Shown piece after piece: positions 6,927-12,604 of a DNA stretch of 12,604 nt; position 1 is the first letter of the stretch, and each line of letters starts with the position of its first letter. Source of the DNA: Desulfobulbus sp. (GTDB taxonomy: Bacteria > Desulfobacterota > Desulfobulbia > Desulfobulbales > Desulfobulbaceae); contig JAQUEZ010000173.1 in the NCBI GenBank assembly GCA_028684915.1, positions 1 to 12,604 of the forward strand. The letters are read 5' to 3'. Below the pieces are notes generated by a model, which had not been told where the DNA came from, did no database searches, and saw only the letters and a list, made by a program, of their open reading frames with translations. The translations under genes and the position numbers were made by a program.

Positions 6927-7088
6927 ATGGACTCATACAAAGTCCATCACACGCTAAAAGATGGCTCGATAAAAAAACAGATACACAAGGAGCAGTTTTT
7001 TCCCGGATCGAAGGCATGCAGAAGGTATGTCGAGCGTCCGGGAAAATCGCTGCGACGCAGGAGATCGAAAACTTTTACGACGCCATCA
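6927..7088. repeat. Structured ~160-bp dispersed repeat, copy B, inside the bza operon
   Basis: This copy starts 16 bases after the bzaF stop codon and ends 32 bases before the cobT start. It shows the leading hairpin ATGGACT/AGTCCAT (6927-6933 with 6941-6947), the closing stem ATGGCTCGATAAAA (6961-6974) with TTTTACGACGCCAT (7073-7086), and an internal perfect stem TTTTCCCGGA/TCCGGGAAAA (6998-7007 with 7037-7046). GGCATGC (7013-7019) still pairs with GTATGTC (7025-7031) through two G-U pairs. No stop codon occurs in the cobT frame across it, which creates a false N-terminal extension. Confidence 0.8.
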
Positions 7089-7120
7089 AAATTCTCCATT
7101 ACATACCAGTCGAGTCCACC

Positions 7121-8185
7121 ATGCGCCTTTTAGAGAAAAGCATTGCCGCGATCAAAACACCCAATCAAACCGTCCATCAGGCCGCCCTGCAACGGCTGGC
7201 CGACCAGGCTCGTCCCCAGGGTAGCCTCGGTATGTTGGAGCCCCTGGCTGCTCGCCTTGCAGCGATTACCGGTACCTTGAATGTCCAGTTTTCCGACAAG
7301 ATCATTATCACCTGCGCCGGCGATCACGGTGTGGTCGAGGAGGGGGTCAGCCTTTTCCCTCAGGAGGTTACACCACAGATGGTCTACAACTTTGTGCAGG
7401 GCGGCGCCTCGGTCAGTGTGCTCGCCCGCAATGCTGGAGCCTCGGTGCGGGTGGCCGATCTTGGGGTCAACCACGACTTCCCCCCCGACCTGCCCATCTT
7501 CCACAGTAAAGTCGGCAAGGGGACTGCTAACTTTACCAAGAAACCGGCCATGAGTCGGGAGCAGGCCATCCGCTCGCTGGAGGCAGGAATTACCATCGTC
7601 AATGAACTGGTGGACAAGGAATCCATGGATCTGCTCGGCACCGGCGACATGGGCATCGGCAATACCACCCCTTCATCGGCCATCATCGCCGCCTTCTCTG
7701 GCCTGCCAGTGGAGACGGTGACCGGCCGAGGCACCGGCATTGATAATGCCATGCTGGCCAATAAGGTCAGGGTAATCGAGAAGGGACTTGCCCTGCATCA
7801 ACCGGATTCCACCGACGCCATTGATGTTTTGGCTAAGGTTGGCGGCTTTGAAATCGGTGGTCTGGCCGGGCTGGTGATCGGCGCCGCCAGCCGGGGCATC
7901 CCGGTTATCTGCGACGGCCTCATCTCTACTGCCGGTGCACTCATTGCCTGCGAATTGGCCCCTGCCGCCAAGGCGTATCTCTTTGCCAGCCACAACTCAG
8001 TGGAAATCGGCCACCGCTGCATGCTCGAACGCATGGGTCTCACGCCCCTGCTTAATCTCGATTTCCGCCTGGGAGAAGGCACCGGCGCCGCCGTGGCCAT
8101 GCATCTGCTTGGTGCGGCCACCCGAGTTCTGGCCGAGATCAAGACCTTTGCCGAAGTCGGCATCAATGATGCCCAACAGCAATGA
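7121..8185 (+). CDS. cobT: Nicotinate-nucleotide:benzimidazole phosphoribosyltransferase CobT
   Basis: From ATG 7121 the product has 354 residues, the usual CobT length. The enzyme transfers phosphoribose from nicotinate mononucleotide to a benzimidazole, giving the alpha-ribotide for the cobamide lower ligand. Visible motifs are ARPQGSLGMLE (30-40), AGDHGVVEEGVS (66-77), TGDMGIGNTTP (174-184), and RLGEGTGAA (316-324) with Glu319 matching the catalytic glutamate of Salmonella CobT. Where Salmonella CobT has Glu174 (GEMGIGNTT type), this protein has Asp176. An in-frame start at 6911 would add 70 residues translated from the dispersed repeat; they resemble nothing in CobT, so ATG 7121 is preferred although its ribosome site is weak. 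Its substrate here is likely 5-hydroxy- or 5-methoxybenzimidazole from the neighbouring genes. Its stop codon overlaps the next start (ATGA). Confidence 0.95.
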   Translation: MRLLEKSIAAIKTPNQTVHQAALQRLADQARPQGSLGMLEPLAARLAAITGTLNVQFSDKIIITCAGDHGVVEEGVSLFPQEVTPQMVYNFVQGGASVSVLARNAGASVRVADLGVNHDFPPDLPIFHSKVGKGTANFTKKPAMSREQAIRSLEAGITIVNELVDKESMDLLGTGDMGIGNTTPSSAIIAAFSGLPVETVTGRGTGIDNAMLANKVRVIEKGLALHQPDSTDAIDVLAKVGGFEIGGLAGLVIGAASRGIPVICDGLISTAGALIACELAPAAKAYLFASHNSVEIGHRCMLERMGLTPLLNLDFRLGEGTGAAVAMHLLGAATRVLAEIKTFAEVGINDAQQQ

Positions 8186-9210
8186 AACAATCCCCCTTTG
8201 GCAGCGGGTCTTTTCTTGATTTCTCTGACCGACTGACCGGTTATCGCCTCTCCGCGATCCTCTTGTTGATTGAGGAAGTTGCCCTGTTCGATGTCATCGG
8301 CGAGCAGGGCGGAACCGGGGAGCGGATCTGTGCCCAGATCGGCTGGGATCAGGCCTATGGTAAACGGTTCCTCGACTGCCTCTGGCGCCTGGGGCTCCTG
8401 GAGCAGGACGGCGACCTCTACCATCCCAGCCGCTTTAGCCGCAGCTTTCTTTGCCAGAGTGCCCCGTCCTGCCAAAACCAAACCCTGCAGTTTGAGCACC
8501 AGTTGCACCAATCCTGGCAGCGCCTGGATGCCACCCTGCGTTCCGGGCAGCGAATTTTTTCTGGTGTTGATACGTCAGGAGAGGAATTACAAGCAGCGAT
8601 CGCCCTTTATCTTGGAGCCATGGACGAGGCTGCAGCCATCCGAGCGGAAGAACTGTGGGAAGCGCTTGGCCCGCTCCCAGAGCAGGGGTGTATTCTTGAT
8701 ATCGGTGCGGGGTCCGGGGCCTTCCTCGCCGCTTGTCTCCGCCGTTATCCCGGCTGGTCGGCCATTTTCTGTGACCTGCCCCAGGTGGTCGATTCCTCCT
8801 GCCACCAATGTTTGGATTCCTTCGCCACCCGCATTTTCTGGTGCCGGGCCAATCTTCTTGCTGAGGAGCCTTCGCAGCTTGACGATGTTCAACCAGGCAG
8901 CTGCGACCTAGTGCTGCTCTCCAACCTGATCCACTGCCAGGGAAGGGAAGAAACCACACGACTTCTGGAACGGGCGGCTGAAAAATCAGCGACTAAAGGG
9001 CTTCTGCTCATTCACGATTTTTTCAGCGACTGCGGCTGGCGTGGGGCGCTTTATGACCTGCACATGATGCTCAACACCTATAACGGTCGCACCTATCTGC
9101 TGCAAGAGTGTGTTGAGATGGCCGCGAGGATCAGTTTTTGTTGCCATACAATGCACCCCCTCGGGTCGGGTTCCACGCTGCTGGCCTTTGCGCGAAGCAG
9201 CACAAGCTAG
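8182..9210 (+). CDS. bzaC: SAM-dependent O-methyltransferase, BzaC-like (5-hydroxybenzimidazole methylation)
   Basis: The product has 342 residues with the architecture of small-molecule O-methyltransferases. Residues about 15-90 resemble a dimerising winged-helix region (RLTGYRLSAILLLIEE, FLDCLWRLGLLEQDGDLY). SAM-binding motif I is DIGAGSG at 173-179, followed by the acidic strand end in FCDLP (196-200). CDLVLLSNLIHC (241-252) and LLIHDFF (275-281) are the later core strands, and GRTYLLQE (302-309) matches the GRxxxxxE stretch of this family. BzaC in Eubacterium limosum methylates 5-hydroxybenzimidazole to the 5-methoxy base. The ATGA overlap with cobT and the shared riboswitch make this role the best guess, though family-level similarity alone would not prove it. 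The gene ends the operon. Confidence 0.8.
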   Translation: MKQSPFGSGSFLDFSDRLTGYRLSAILLLIEEVALFDVIGEQGGTGERICAQIGWDQAYGKRFLDCLWRLGLLEQDGDLYHPSRFSRSFLCQSAPSCQNQTLQFEHQLHQSWQRLDATLRSGQRIFSGVDTSGEELQAAIALYLGAMDEAAAIRAEELWEALGPLPEQGCILDIGAGSGAFLAACLRRYPGWSAIFCDLPQVVDSSCHQCLDSFATRIFWCRANLLAEEPSQLDDVQPGSCDLVLLSNLIHCQGREETTRLLERAAEKSATKGLLLIHDFFSDCGWRGALYDLHMMLNTYNGRTYLLQECVEMAARISFCCHTMHPLGSGSTLLAFARSSTS

Positions 9211-9326
9211 AAAACATCCTCAAAACCTTTTCCAGGGCGAGAGCCACGGCGGGCACCAATCGGCACGCAACCGCGCCAATGCCACCTACCAGTGAATATT
9301 TGAAGAGGAAACGGGAAATTTAAACG

Positions 9327-9364
9327 CAAAACGGGGCTGTCATGACGACAGCCCCGTTTTTATC
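9327..9364. terminator. Bidirectional intrinsic terminator between the bza operon and rdgB
   Basis: AAAACGGGGCTGTC (9328-9341) pairs with GACAGCCCCGTTTT (9347-9360) around a 5-base loop, giving a GC-rich stem with A-run and T-run on its flanks. It works in both directions, closing the bza operon on the plus strand and the nifA-queH-rdgB unit on the minus strand. Bases 9211-9326 hold no convincing gene. Confidence 0.92.
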
Positions 9365-9383
9365 TTTCTTTCCCTGATCAGGA

Positions 9384-10064
9384 TTACATCCGGTCCTGCG
9401 ACCAATCGTTGTGTTCAAATTCGTTGTGGTCGGGCTTGGGTGGCTTGATTTCCGCCATACGCTGGCGGATCCAGGCCTGCACCTTGGAAAATTCAGCCGC
9501 AAACTCATGTAATGCCTTACCCCGATGGCTGACCTTGCTTTTTTCCTCCATGGAAAGTTCGGCAAAGGTCTTGTCCAGGGCGGAGAAGAAAAAGAGGGGA
9601 TCATAGCCAAAACCGGACTCGCCACGGCGCTCATGAAGCAGTTCGCCATCGCAGCGTCCCTCCCAGGTGAGGGCAGGGCCGGCGGGGGTGGCGAGGGAGA
9701 GGACACAGACAAAGTGGGCGGTGCGGTTGGTTTGCTCGGCCATCTCCCCTAAAAGCTTTTCACAGTTGGACCAGTCAGTCGCTTCCGGGCCGGAGTAACG
9801 GGCAGAATATACACCGGGCCGTCCATCCAGGGCATCGACTACCAGGCCGGAATCATCAGCCAAACAGGGCACGCCCAGCACCTTGGCATAATGGATCGCC
9901 TTTTTGTAGGCATTCTCATCAAAGGTTTCGCCATCCTCGATAGCCTCCGGCATGGGACCGAAATCGGCCAACGATTTGATCGTTACCGGGAAATCCTTGA
10001 GCAGATTCTGCATCTCTTTGAGCTTGTTCTTGTTGCTGGTGGCCAGCACTATAATTCTATCCAT
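9384..10064 (-). CDS. rdgB: XTP/dITP diphosphatase (RdgB/HAM1 family)
   Basis: The product has 226 residues from the ATG at 10064, which is preceded by GGGAGGAAAAC. A longer frame to 10148 adds 28 residues unlike the family and is rejected. Motifs are ATSNKNKLKE (8-17), the metal-binding LADDSGL (68-74), GRPGVYSARY (81-90), GFGYDPLF (151-158) and SHRGKA (179-184). The enzyme hydrolyses non-canonical purine nucleotides such as dITP and XTP to monophosphates, keeping them out of DNA and RNA. A C-terminal tail of about 25 residues, rich in Asp, Glu, His and Asn (PPKPDHNEFEHND), extends beyond the usual ~200-residue fold; its role is unknown. It is the last gene of the minus-strand unit, 97 bases after queH. 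Confidence 0.95.
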   Translation of the reverse strand: MDRIIVLATSNKNKLKEMQNLLKDFPVTIKSLADFGPMPEAIEDGETFDENAYKKAIHYAKVLGVPCLADDSGLVVDALDGRPGVYSARYSGPEATDWSNCEKLLGEMAEQTNRTAHFVCVLSLATPAGPALTWEGRCDGELLHERRGESGFGYDPLFFFSALDKTFAELSMEEKSKVSHRGKALHEFAAEFSKVQAWIRQRMAEIKPPKPDHNEFEHNDWSQDRM

Positions 10065-10161
10065 GTTTTCCTCCCTGCGTCCCGCACCGGGGGCGTTATG
10101 CAATAAAAAATAAAGGTGTTGAAAATCGCTGAAGAGTGGCAGCGGCAAAAAGGTTTTGCCT

Positions 10162-10728
10162 TTAAACGGCTTTTTCGACCGCTTTCTTGCGTTTTCTCAG
10201 CCGTTTGTCGTAGCGTTCCTGTTCGCTGTAGATACAACCGCAGTAAGGCTGGCGATAAAGCCCCAGGCGGATGGAGGTATCGATCCCTTCCTGCCAGCCT
10301 TGGCGAAAATCCTCGTAGACAAAGCGGAGTTGATGCTCAGCCGCCAGTTGCTCGCAACGCTCGATCAGGAGCCGGTGGTTCTGGTATTTCGAGTAAAGCA
10401 AGGTGGTGGTAAAGCCCTCAAACCCTCCAGCAACTGCGGCCTGAACCGTTCGGATCAAGCGCATCTCATAGCAGATTGGGCATCTTTCCTGCTCATGGAA
10501 AACTACCTGGCGCAGATACTCGGTTAGGCCATACCCCTCATCGATTTCCACCGAGAAATCGACCTCTTCGGCCAGTTGCTTGACGGCATCCACCCGGCGA
10601 CGGAACTCCTGAAAAGGATGAATGTTGGGGTTAAAAAACAACCCCGAAACCTCGTGGCCCTGATCCCGCAGCCGCGCCAAGGGATACACCGTGCATGGCC
10701 CGCAACAGAGGTGGAGCAAAACCCGCAT
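10162..10728 (-). CDS. queH: Epoxyqueuosine reductase QueH
   Basis: The product has 188 residues of the QueH (formerly DUF208) family, which carries out the last step of queuosine tRNA modification, reducing epoxyqueuosine to queuosine in organisms lacking the cobalamin-dependent QueG. Family marks are CCGPC at 8-12, FFNPNIHP and EFRRR (31-45), CPIC at 83-86 with YEMRL, LLYSKYQNH (110-118) and a final YCGC (162-165). The conserved cysteines hold an iron-sulfur cluster and a neighbouring metal. The C-terminus is basic (KRLRKRKKAVEKAV). The start codon shares one base with the stop of the upstream regulator (TAATG), so translation is probably coupled; the gene's own ribosome site is weak (AAGG). 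Confidence 0.95.
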   Translation of the reverse strand: MRVLLHLCCGPCTVYPLARLRDQGHEVSGLFFNPNIHPFQEFRRRVDAVKQLAEEVDFSVEIDEGYGLTEYLRQVVFHEQERCPICYEMRLIRTVQAAVAGGFEGFTTTLLYSKYQNHRLLIERCEQLAAEHQLRFVYEDFRQGWQEGIDTSIRLGLYRQPYCGCIYSEQERYDKRLRKRKKAVEKAV

Positions 10729-12299
10729 TATTTAACCTTGAAGTGCTTGGGTTCGATCCCGTAGCTGTGAATCTTGTAATTGATGATCCGCAGACTGGTT
10801 TCCAGGCTTTTCGCGGCCTTGGTCTGGTTGCCGTTATTTTTCTTCAGCGCATCAATGATAAGTTCTCGCTCGAAATTTTCAACCGCCGTGGCCAGAGAAA
10901 GGGGCTTGGTGGAATGAATGGAATCCGCACTCTGCAACGACGGAGGCAGATGAATGGACTTGATAGCGTTTCCATCGCAAATCAGCACTGCCCGTTCCAT
11001 ACAGTTCTGCAGTTCGCGAACGTTGCCCGGCCAATGATACTGGATCAAGAGATCGATGGCCGGAGTGGTGATGCGTTTGATTTCCTTGTTGTTTTCCTTG
11101 ACGTATTTCTCGAGAAAATATTCAGCCAACAACAGAATATCAGTGCGTCGTTCCCTGAGCGGCGGCAGATAGACCGGAAAGACGTTGAGCCGGTAATAAA
11201 GATCTTCGCGGAACACCATCTCCTTGACCGCCTTCTCCAGATCGCGGTTGGTGGCCGCCACCAAACGAATATCGGTCTTGATGGTCTTGGTCGAGCCCAA
11301 CCGCTGGAAGGTGCGCTCCTGGATCACATTGAGCAGTTTCACCTGTACCGCAGGGCTGATCTCACCAATCTCATCGAGAAACAGGGTGCCGCCCTCGGCT
11401 ATCTCGAATCGACCCTTCTTGGTCTCTGTAGCCCCGGTAAAGGCGCCCTTCTCATGACCGAAGAGTTCGCTTTCCAAAAGCGTTTCCGGCAGGGCCGAGC
11501 AGTTGACCACGACAAAGGGGCCGGTGGCACGGCTGGAGTTATGATGCAGGGCTTTGGCCACCAGGGTCTTTCCGGTACCGGATTCGCCGCGTAAAAGCAC
11601 GGTGGCATTGGAATCAGCGACCCGATGCACCATGTCAAACACCTCCTGCATCCGCGACGAATTACCGATGATCTCCTCGATCCGGTTCTTGGCAGAAAGT
11701 TCACGCCGCAGTTTGGAGTTTTCCTGGCGAAGTGCCTCTTTTTCCTCGTTGACCCGCTGGATACGCTGCACGGTCTCGGCGATCAGACCGCTGACCACGG
11801 TGAGAAAACGGAGATCATTTTCCGACTGGGCACCAAAGCCCTCGGTGTACTCACGGTCAATGGACAATGCGCCGATGGACTGCTGCGAGGCAAGGATGGG
11901 TACGCAGAGGAAGGAGCTTTTCTTCTTACGCTCGTCACCACGGGTACGGGTTCGGTTAAGAAAAAGCGGCTCTTCACCGATCTGGGGAACAATGATCGGC
12001 TCGCCAGTGGCCACCACCTTACCGGTGATTCCCTCACCGAGCTTATAGCGGCCACGTCGCTTGGCCTCGGCGGTGATACCGTGGGCAACCTCAATCTCAA
12101 GCTCACCGGTGGCCGGGTTGATAATCGACACCGTGCCGTTATCCATTTTTTTGTGTTCTGCCAGGGTGTTCACTATTTTTTCCAGGCAGTCCTGTAGACT
12201 GGTCGCCGATGCTAAGTGGCGAGTAATCTCATACAGACAGGACAGATTAATGAACTCCTGATCCTGATGGTTCGTTATTGAGGCCTTGTTTGCTTTCAT
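10728..12299 (-). CDS. nifA: NifA-family sigma-54-dependent transcriptional activator
   Basis: The product has 523 residues. An N-terminal GAF domain spans about 20-178 with the NifA-type stretch [14 protein letters not shown] (83-96), then [16 protein letters not shown] and LCVPI. A probable coiled-coil linker (about 178-203) leads to the AAA+ domain at about 210-440: Walker A GESGTGKT (238-245), GAFTGA sigma-54 contact loop (285-290), Walker B TLFLDE (305-310), EISP, and [13 protein letters not shown] (363-375). A C-terminal helix-turn-helix lies at about 488-515 ([13 protein letters not shown]). NifA activates nitrogenase genes in diazotrophs; no nif gene lies in this window, so the target is unproven and it could be an AnfA/VnfA-like or repurposed paralogue. 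The start lacks a clear ribosome site. It is the first gene of a nifA-queH-rdgB unit. Confidence 0.8.
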   Translation of the reverse strand: MKANKASITNHQDQEFINLSCLYEITRHLASATSLQDCLEKIVNTLAEHKKMDNGTVSIINPATGELEIEVAHGITAEAKRRGRYKLGEGITGKVVATGEPIIVPQIGEEPLFLNRTRTRGDERKKKSSFLCVPILASQQSIGALSIDREYTEGFGAQSENDLRFLTVVSGLIAETVQRIQRVNEEKEALRQENSKLRRELSAKNRIEEIIGNSSRMQEVFDMVHRVADSNATVLLRGESGTGKTLVAKALHHNSSRATGPFVVVNCSALPETLLESELFGHEKGAFTGATETKKGRFEIAEGGTLFLDEIGEISPAVQVKLLNVIQERTFQRLGSTKTIKTDIRLVAATNRDLEKAVKEMVFREDLYYRLNVFPVYLPPLRERRTDILLLAEYFLEKYVKENNKEIKRITTPAIDLLIQYHWPGNVRELQNCMERAVLICDGNAIKSIHLPPSLQSADSIHSTKPLSLATAVENFERELIIDALKKNNGNQTKAAKSLETSLRIINYKIHSYGIEPKHFKVK

Positions 12300-12315
12300 G
12301 AAATCGAGTAGTTTA

Positions 12316-12344
12316 TTGACAGTGTCCCTTCGAAATGGTATTTA
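12316..12344 (+). promoter_or_regulatory. Sigma-70-type promoter of the tRNA-Ser unit
   Basis: A perfect -35 TTGACA (12316-12321), a 17-base spacer and a -10 TATTTA (12339-12344) lie just ahead of the first tRNA, which starts at 12356. The site also lies in the 56-base gap to the divergent nifA start codon. Confidence 0.75.
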
Positions 12345-12355
12345 CGTGCCGTTAT

Positions 12356-12441
12356 GGAGGGATGGCCGAGTGGTTTAAGGCGGCGGTCTTGAAAACCGTT
12401 GTGCGAAAGTACCGTGGGTTCGAATCCTACTCCCTCCGCCA
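12356..12441 (+). tRNA. tRNA-Ser (anticodon UGA)
   Basis: Acceptor arm GGAGGGA pairs with TCCCTCC, followed by discriminator G and an encoded CCA. The anticodon stem GCGGT/ACCGT encloses CTTGAAA, anticodon TGA (reads UCA and related codons). The long variable arm and GGTTCGAATCC T-arm are typical of a class II serine tRNA. Confidence 0.97.
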
Positions 12442-12465
12442 CAACAACTGATTATGTCACACTTC

Positions 12466-12557
12466 GGAGAGATGACCGAGAGGCCGATGGTGCTCGCCTG
12501 CTAAGCGAGTGTGGGGGTTATACTCCACCGAGGGTTCGAATCCCTCTCTCTCCGCCA
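12466..12557 (+). tRNA. tRNA-Ser (anticodon GCU)
   Basis: Acceptor arm GGAGAGA pairs with TCTCTCC, followed by discriminator G and an encoded CCA. The anticodon stem CTCGC/GCGAG encloses CTGCTAA, anticodon GCT (reads AGC and AGU). It has a long class II variable arm and GGGTTCGAATCCC T-arm. It lies 24 bases after tRNA-Ser(UGA), so both are probably processed from one transcript. Confidence 0.97.
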
Positions 12558-12564
12558 TAGCGAT

Positions 12565-12598
12565 AAAGGCTGGTTGGATTTCCAACCAGCCTTTTTTA
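12565..12598 (+). terminator. Intrinsic terminator of the tRNA-Ser pair
   Basis: GGCTGGTTGG (12568-12577) pairs with CCAACCAGCC (12582-12591) around ATTT, flanked by AAA and followed by TTTTTT. It comes 10 bases after the second tRNA. Confidence 0.92.
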
Positions 12599-12604
12599 TT
12601 CATC

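Noticed and set aside
3965..7088. Repeats as CRISPR or insertion sequence ends
   Set aside because: Only two distant copies with no spacer periodicity, and no transposase between or beside them; the intervening genes are unrelated.
9138..9323. 61-residue open frame after the methyltransferase gene
   Set aside because: It overlaps the end of the methyltransferase in another frame, has no ribosome site and no protein-like features.
10144..10160. GGCAAAA/TTTTGCC hairpin directly after queH
   Set aside because: No T-run follows on the minus strand and the stem is only 7 bp, so it was not called a terminator.

Overview
The window looks like a chromosomal stretch of an anaerobic deltaproteobacterium (Desulfobacterota), perhaps a Desulfobulbales-type sulfate reducer. 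That is an inference from an anaerobic lower-ligand cobamide operon, an NifA-type regulator, QueH in place of QueG, and protein sequence style. There is no 16S gene or other decisive marker. All assignments were made by reading the sequence by eye; no database search was run.

Layout. Bases 1-1382 (+) hold the end of a protein with an EF-hand/dockerin-like calcium loop, a small secreted protein, and a TTG-started CBS-CBS-ACT protein of the AcuB type. Bases 1454-3943 (-) hold the membrane protease FtsH and, upstream of it, an unrecognised 168-residue protein. Bases 3944-4422 have no gene but contain copy A of a ~160-bp structured repeat. Bases 4423-4977 (+) encode two small exported proteins, the second rich in Pro, His, Arg and Tyr. 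Bases 4978-5575 are a long leader region with three inverted repeats, a cobalamin riboswitch and its intrinsic terminator.

The centre of interest is 5311-9360 (+): cobalamin riboswitch, terminator, a ThiC-like 5-hydroxybenzimidazole synthase (bzaF), copy B of the structured repeat, cobT, and a SAM O-methyltransferase (bzaC-like), closed by a strong bidirectional terminator. Together these would make 5-hydroxybenzimidazole from AIR (aminoimidazole ribotide, a purine intermediate), O-methylate it, and activate the base as an alpha-ribotide for the lower ligand of a cobamide, with shut-off when cobamide is plentiful. The predicted product is a 5-methoxybenzimidazolyl (or 5-hydroxybenzimidazolyl) cobamide.

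Bases 9384-12299 (-) carry an NifA-family sigma-54 activator, queH (start codon overlapping the regulator's stop codon) and rdgB. Divergent from them, bases 12316-12598 (+) form a small tRNA unit: sigma-70-like promoter, tRNA-Ser(UGA), tRNA-Ser(GCU) and a terminator.

The least explained structure is the two-copy repeat (3974-4133 and 6927-7088). It can fold into several hairpins closed by a long stem, and some sequence differences between the copies keep the pairing. One copy lies inside the cobamide operon and leaves an open frame in front of cobT that could mislead start calling.
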